Shown: in pieces, positions 60,016 through 64,000 of the stretch | Position numbering within the stretch: position 1 is the first letter of the stretch | Layout: every line of letters begins with the position of its first letter | Assembly: GCA_050184295.1 (NCBI GenBank) | Contig: JBFXAM010000002.1 | Location: 57,931 to 121,930, forward strand | Direction: 5' to 3' | Length of the DNA: 64,000 nt | Origin: JBFXAM01 sp050184295 | GTDB taxonomy: Bacteria; Planctomycetota; Phycisphaerae; UBA1845; Fen-1342 | Program-made: the position numbers and the translations under genes | The notes under the pieces: model-generated | The model's database searches: none | Seen by the model: the letters and a program-made list of their open reading frames with translations, nothing else | Told to the model about the DNA's origin: nothing

Positions 60016-61299
60016 ATGTCGACGAATCCAGGATCGAACCCCGAAGTCGCCAACAGCGCCGACGTCTTCGCCCCCATCGACGACGCCCTCGCCGAGCTGC
60101 GCGCCGGCCGATTGGTCGTCCTGGTCGACGACCCCGACCGCGAAAACGAAGGCGACCTCATCTGCGCCGCCGAGTTCATCACCCCCGCGATCGTCAACTT
60201 CATGCTCCGCTTCGGCCGCGGCACGCTCTGTGTCCCGCTCACCAACAGCCGCTGCGACCGCCTCCAGCTTCAGCCGCAGTCCGCGGTCAACACCACCCGC
60301 TTCGGCACCGCGTTCACCATCTCGGTCGACGCCGCGCCGCGCTTCGGCGTGACGACCGGCGTGTCCGCGTTCGATCGTGCGACGACGATTCAGCGCCTCG
60401 TCGCCGAGGAGTCGCTGCCGGAGGATTTCGTCCGCCCGGGACACATCAATCCGCTCATCGCGCGTGACGGTGGCGTGCTCGTCCGCGCCGGCCAGACCGA
60501 GGGGTCCGTCGATCTCTGCCGCCTCGCCGGCCTCATGCCCGCGGCCGTGCTGATCGAGATTCTCAACGAAGACGGCACGATGGCCCGGGTGCCCCAGCTC
60601 ATCGACTTTTGCCGCGCACATGGCCTGAAGATGTGCTCCATCGCCGACCTGATCGAACACCGCATGCGCCGCGAGCGGCTCATCGAGCGCGTCGCCAGCG
60701 TCCCGATCCACAACGAGTTCGGCGCCTGGCAGCTCTTTGCGTATCGCTCCCACGCCGACCACGGTACGCACGTCGCGCTCACCCACGGCGGCGTCGGGCT
60801 GCCGGATGCGACCGGCGCCGTGCCCGCGGTCACGGACCCCACGCTGATCCGCGTGCACTCCGAGTGTCTCACCGGCGACGTGTTCGGATCTCTCCGCTGC
60901 GAGTGCGGTCAACAGCTGCGAACCGCCATGCAGCGGATCGCCGCCGCCGGCCGCGGCGCGCTCATCTACCTGCGACAAGAGGGCCGCGGCGTCGGCCTGG
61001 TCAACAAGCTGCACGCCTACGCGCTCCAGGACCAGGGGCTCGACACGGTCGAAGCCAACGAGCGGCTCGGCCTGCCGGTCGACCGGCGCGACTACGGGGT
61101 CGGCGCGCAGATTCTGCGCGACCTCGGGCTCAGCCACGTGCGTATTCTCACGAACAACCCCAAGAAAATCAGCCGGCTCGAGGTCTACGGGCTGCACGTC
61201 GTCGAGCAGTTGCCGCTCGAAGTACCCGCGAACGAGCACAACCGCCGGTACCTCGAAACGAAGAAGAACAAGATGGGGCACACCCTCAGCGGCCTGTGA
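60016..61299 (+). CDS. ribBA: Bifunctional 3,4-dihydroxy-2-butanone 4-phosphate synthase / GTP cyclohydrolase II
   Basis: 427 residues from the ATG at 60016, with GAGG upstream. Supplies both precursors of riboflavin. The N-terminal RibB half has DRENEGDLICAAEF and FGVTTGVSAFDR; the residue before DREN is Pro rather than the usual Glu (DDPDREN). The C-terminal RibA half has the zinc site SECLTGDVFGSLRCECGQQL, RQEGRGVGL and LTNNPKKI. Length fits a standard fusion. No other rib gene is nearby, and the 119-base spacer upstream is too short for an FMN riboswitch. Confidence 0.96.
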   Translation: MSTNPGSNPEVANSADVFAPIDDALAELRAGRLVVLVDDPDRENEGDLICAAEFITPAIVNFMLRFGRGTLCVPLTNSRCDRLQLQPQSAVNTTRFGTAFTISVDAAPRFGVTTGVSAFDRATTIQRLVAEESLPEDFVRPGHINPLIARDGGVLVRAGQTEGSVDLCRLAGLMPAAVLIEILNEDGTMARVPQLIDFCRAHGLKMCSIADLIEHRMRRERLIERVASVPIHNEFGAWQLFAYRSHADHGTHVALTHGGVGLPDATGAVPAVTDPTLIRVHSECLTGDVFGSLRCECGQQLRTAMQRIAAAGRGALIYLRQEGRGVGLVNKLHAYALQDQGLDTVEANERLGLPVDRRDYGVGAQILRDLGLSHVRILTNNPKKISRLEVYGLHVVEQLPLEVPANEHNRRYLETKKNKMGHTLSGL

Positions 61300-61349
61300 C
61301 CGCTCGTGGAAAGTCCCGTCGGCCGCCGGGGCGCCTCCGCATCCGCGGA

Positions 61350-61994
61350 TCAGCGGTGCGCGCGCTGGGTGTACTCAAACTCAAAGCGCCCGTCCGCGCG
61401 GATGCGCATCGTCGCGACGCCGCCGGCGGGAACCCGATCGAGCGTGTCGGCGAGATTCGGATAGACCATGGCCGCGGGATCGACGTTCGGCCAGCGCTGC
61501 AACAGCCGCACCAGTCCGGCCGCGACCCACGCGTAGGCATCCATCGCCTGGCGTTCACCCCGATAACTCGCGAGATCATCGGCGATGGCCCGGAGCGCAT
61601 CGGTCGGGCCGGTCTTCCCCAGCGCGGCGAGCTCGGGGTCGAACTCGCCGCGAAGCGCATATCGCGTCTCGGTTTGCAGTCCCAGCGAACGCGTCTCGTG
61701 CGTCGCATGGAGCTTTCCCGAGACCCGCCGATCGGTCGTCAGCAGCAGCGCCAACGCGTCCACGCGTCCGAACGGATCGGTCGCAAGCGAACACACGCCC
61801 ACGTCGGTGCGGCGGCTCTGTTCGGCGGGAATGAGACGTTGATACTCGGCGGGCGTCTGACCCACCTGCACACTGCGATACGTCAGCGGCGCGCAACCCA
61901 CCGTCGTTACGAGAACAAGGGGCGCGAGCCGCGCGACGGCGCGAGCGGCCGCGGCGCGATTCCGTGAACGACTGGCTCGGTTCGTTGCGTTCAT
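61350..61994 (-). CDS. Hypothetical lipoprotein
   Basis: 214 residues from the ATG at 61994. A long basic N-region precedes the hydrophobic stretch APLVLVTTVGC, a reasonable lipobox. The mature part has TYRSVQVGQTPAEYQRLIP, then beta-rich sequence (TRYALRGEFDP) and a helical segment (AMDAYAWVAAGLVRLLQRW). No family recognised. It is convergent with ribBA, the two stops being about 50 bases apart. Confidence 0.7.
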   Translation of the reverse strand: MNATNRASRSRNRAAAARAVARLAPLVLVTTVGCAPLTYRSVQVGQTPAEYQRLIPAEQSRRTDVGVCSLATDPFGRVDALALLLTTDRRVSGKLHATHETRSLGLQTETRYALRGEFDPELAALGKTGPTDALRAIADDLASYRGERQAMDAYAWVAAGLVRLLQRWPNVDPAAMVYPNLADTLDRVPAGGVATMRIRADGRFEFEYTQRAHR

Positions 61995-62254
61995 TCGCGA
62001 GATGATGCCGTCGCGCACACTCCCCGGCAAGCACGCTCGTTGCGCGGCGCATCGCCCCGCCGAAACCCTCGCAAACCAATCCGGCGGGGGCGCGTGCCGG
62101 ACACGGGCCGGTAAAACCGCACACGCCGTTACTACCGCGATACGGCGCGCCGCGCGCGCCGGCTTCTTCTCGCGCGGCGCGCACGCGGCGCGGGCGCGAT
62201 AATCGCGCGGGGCACGCGGCGCTGATTTTCGCGACGGGCGCGGCGCGCGGCGCG

Positions 62255-62306
62255 CCTGCTGCAACGCGACGCGCGGAGCGCCTGCCGCAATGCGACGCGG
62301 GGAGCG
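62255..62306. repeat. 26-base tandem duplication
   Basis: Two adjacent 26-base units (62255-62280 and 62281-62306), both of the form CCTGCxGCAA...GGAGCG, match at 23 of 26 positions by eye. Confidence 0.6.
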
Positions 62307-62368
62307 TGCGGCGCGCGAAATTCCGCGATTTGTCCCGCAAAGAGGCTTTCGCGCGCGCGGGGCCGGAT

Positions 62369-62377
62369 TGGTATAAT
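62369..62377 (+). promoter_or_regulatory. Extended -10 promoter of the TPR protein gene
   Basis: TGG directly followed by TATAAT (62372-62377) gives the TGn extended -10 form, which needs little -35. The leader to the ATG at 62441 is about 57 bases. Confidence 0.45.
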
Positions 62378-62440
62378 CGCCCGTTGTGAAGGACCGTCCG
62401 CGCGCATCGGGGGGCGACGGGGCGGCGCTCGGGAAGGCCG

Positions 62441-63754
62441 ATGGGACACGACAATATCGCGACAATCCTCACTCGCGCGAATGCCCTGCTCGAAGAGGGC
62501 AAGCCGGCTGAAACATTGCGTTGCCTGGATCAACTCGGCGAGGATGCTCTGGTCGAGCGCGACGAACGCGTCGAGTATGCAACGCTGCGCGCCTGGGCCC
62601 TGTCCGAGATGGGCCGCGCCCAGGAAGCGCTCGACGCCCTCGACCCGCTCCTGCAGGAGTTCCCCGCCTGCGCCAAGCTCCACGGCACGCGCGGCGTGGT
62701 GCTCTCCAATGCCGACCGCCTCGACGCGGCCCGCGCTGCGCTGGAGCGCGCCGTCGCCCTCGACGCCGACGACGACGTCGGGGTCGCGAATCTCGCGCTC
62801 GTCTACGAAAAGTTGCGCGATTACCACGCCGCCGTCCGCCACTACGAACGCGCGATGAACCTCGGCGCCGATCTGGACTGGGCGCTGAATCGCGCCGCCG
62901 CCGCGCTCAGCGCCGCCGGTCGAACAGACGAAGCGCGCATCGTCCTGAAGCGCTATCTTTCGCTGGTGCCGGACGACGCCGAGCAGTGGGTCGCGCTGGC
63001 GATCCTGTTCTCCGACGACGACGAGCATCACGAAGCCTTCGCCTGCTATCGCGCCGCGGAACGCATCGACGCGGAGCTGGTCACGCTCCGGCTCAACTGG
63101 GGCGTGACCGCGGTTCGCGCCGGCCGCCTCAAGCTGGCCCGCCGACAGCTCCGCCAGCTCCAGAAGCTGGCCCCCGGCTCCGCCCGCACTTGTCTGCTCC
63201 GCGGGTTCATTCTCGAGGAAGAAGGCAAGCTTTCCGCCGCCGAGGTCTGCTACGAGGACGCGCTGCGCTGCGTCCGTGGCAACGACTTCGGCGAGCTGGC
63301 GTACGTGCTCGAGATGGCGATGGACTTCTACTGTCGCCAGCGCCGCATTCAGCAATGCGAAGCGCTTTTCTCCCGCGCCTATGCCCTGGGCGCCTGTACC
63401 GTCGAGCTTTGCGAGGCCTATCGCGAGGCGCTCGGCGAGCGCGTCGCGCACGGCTACTGGTTCAGCCTGCTCGTCGAAACCGACCACCAGCCCCGCGCCG
63501 TCGCCCACCTCGACCCCAACACCGGACACGCCGACCGCCCCTCGCGCCGCGCCCTGCGATCGTTCCAGGTCGTCGCCGTCGACCACGACGAGGCGCTCGG
63601 GCTGGTGCTGCGCCTCGCGAAGCGCCTCGGCGAGACCGGCGTCCGTGTGCGCGAGTTTCTGCGCGAAGAGCCTATCCAGGACGCCTTCGTCGGCGTCTAC
63701 GAAATCGCCGCCAGCGCCGCCCTCGTCACCGAGGAAGCGCCCCACGACCGCTGA
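62441..63754 (+). CDS. Tetratricopeptide repeat protein
   Basis: 437 residues; ATG preceded by GGGAAGG. About seven to eight TPR-type helix pairs run from residue 5 to 330; clear ones are ATLRAWALSEMGRAQEALDA, VGVANLALVYEKLRDYHAAV and LLRGFILEEEGKLSAAEVCY. The last 90 residues (RSFQVVAVDHDEALGLVLRL) form a non-TPR C-terminal domain that I do not recognise. No signal peptide, so it is probably a cytoplasmic protein-interaction scaffold. It has its own extended -10 promoter. Confidence 0.85.
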   Translation: MGHDNIATILTRANALLEEGKPAETLRCLDQLGEDALVERDERVEYATLRAWALSEMGRAQEALDALDPLLQEFPACAKLHGTRGVVLSNADRLDAARAALERAVALDADDDVGVANLALVYEKLRDYHAAVRHYERAMNLGADLDWALNRAAAALSAAGRTDEARIVLKRYLSLVPDDAEQWVALAILFSDDDEHHEAFACYRAAERIDAELVTLRLNWGVTAVRAGRLKLARRQLRQLQKLAPGSARTCLLRGFILEEEGKLSAAEVCYEDALRCVRGNDFGELAYVLEMAMDFYCRQRRIQQCEALFSRAYALGACTVELCEAYREALGERVAHGYWFSLLVETDHQPRAVAHLDPNTGHADRPSRRALRSFQVVAVDHDEALGLVLRLAKRLGETGVRVREFLREEPIQDAFVGVYEIAASAALVTEEAPHDR

Positions 63755-63882
63755 CGCGCTTGCCCACGCCGGCCGCCGCGCACCGCACGGGTCGCGCCGC
63801 GCGGCTGGGGATCGGCTGCTCGACGCCGCACGTGCCGCGCACCGACCGCTCGGTCGCGCGGTCGCCCACCGCCCGCCGCGCT

Positions 63883-63911
63883 TTGCCGCTCGAACACCTC
63901 CGCGGTAACAT
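63883..63911 (+). promoter_or_regulatory. Candidate promoter of the gene starting at 63974
   Basis: TTGCCG (63883-63888), a 17-base spacer, TAACAT (63906-63911). It points at the ATG at 63974 with a leader of about 56 bases. Confidence 0.4.
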
Positions 63912-63973
63912 CGGTGGCAACCCGGCGTTCGACGTTTCGCGCGTCCGCCGCCGAGGGAATCCCGGATTCTTCG

Positions 63974-64000
63974 ATGTCCACCCATCCTCCGCCGCTGGTC
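63974..64000 (+). CDS. Start of a gene cut by the right window edge
   Basis: Only nine codons are visible, beginning MSTHPPPLV. Support is the upstream promoter-like pair at 63883-63911 and a weak GAGGG about 20 bases before the ATG. Product unknown. Confidence 0.35.

Larger units (their letters stand above)
61995..62440. other. Divergent intergenic region, extremely GC-rich
   Basis: 446 bases. From about 62130 to 62360 the sequence is dominated by GCGC runs. It includes a 26-base tandem duplication at 62255-62306 and an extended -10 promoter at 62369-62377 for the TPR gene. No gene is supported. Confidence 0.5.

Noticed and set aside
62132..63985. A 617-codon open frame on the minus strand opposite the TPR gene
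   Set aside because: No domain or ribosome site; the TPR pattern on the plus strand is clear.

Overview
The window is very GC-rich and reads as one continuous stretch of chromosome from a planctomycete, most likely a Phycisphaerae-like lineage (inference). The signs are secreted proteins ending in duplicated dockerin-like modules with the core NFDID, a PEP-CTERM-like exported protein, FG-GAP/VCBS and Ig-repeat secreted proteins, a DUF2723-type membrane protein, futalosine-pathway MqnD, a topoisomerase VI B subunit, LpxD (outer-membrane lipid A) and many short GC-rich hairpin repeats between genes. I see no tRNA, rRNA, CRISPR array or intact insertion sequence. Several promoters can be read by eye as -35/-10 pairs with exactly 17 bp between them, so the housekeeping signal looks sigma-70-like.

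Layout. 1-9.9 kb: a subtilase cut by the left edge, carrying EF-hand-like insertions; a Cys/Met-metabolism PLP enzyme; a LOG-family protein; a cysteine-rich lipoprotein; a second lipoprotein; a zinc-ribbon membrane protein; miaB; a small membrane-anchored protein. 10-14 kb: a co-directional group of HAD phosphatase, psd, pssA and larE (phosphatidylethanolamine synthesis plus a sulfur transferase), then two membrane proteins. 15-18 kb: a DUF58 / BatD-like / BatA-like operon joined by ATGA overlaps. 18-24 kb: prmC-murA, an LTXXQ-like secreted protein, lpxD, a YhbY-like protein. 24-33 kb: top6B, then a minus-strand series of Ser/Thr kinase, metallophosphoesterase, ispH, def and a VCBS protein. 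33-47 kb: a secreted matrixin-like protease with four Ig-like repeats, dprA, a small lipoprotein, mqnD, an unknown protein, a B12-binding radical SAM protein, glutamate dehydrogenase and a 1071-residue GAF / PEP-pyruvate-binding / nucleotidyltransferase fusion. 47-56 kb: an alpha-glucan locus with a dockerin-bearing secreted amylase, a MalG-like permease, a solute-binding-protein/MalF-like permease fusion, and a divergent neopullulanase-type GH13 enzyme. 56-64 kb: a PEP-CTERM-like protein, a DUF6265 protein, a DUF2723-like membrane protein, ribBA, a lipoprotein, a TPR protein and the first codons of another gene.

The least ordinary items are: the subtilase whose catalytic Asp and His lie about 470 residues apart because of paired EF-hand-like modules; the GAF / PEP-binding / nucleotidyltransferase fusion without a visible phosphohistidine swivel motif; the binding-protein/permease fusion; the 17-cysteine lipoprotein; top6B without a neighbouring top6A; and several families of short inverted repeats, including a four-hairpin array at 49768-49882.
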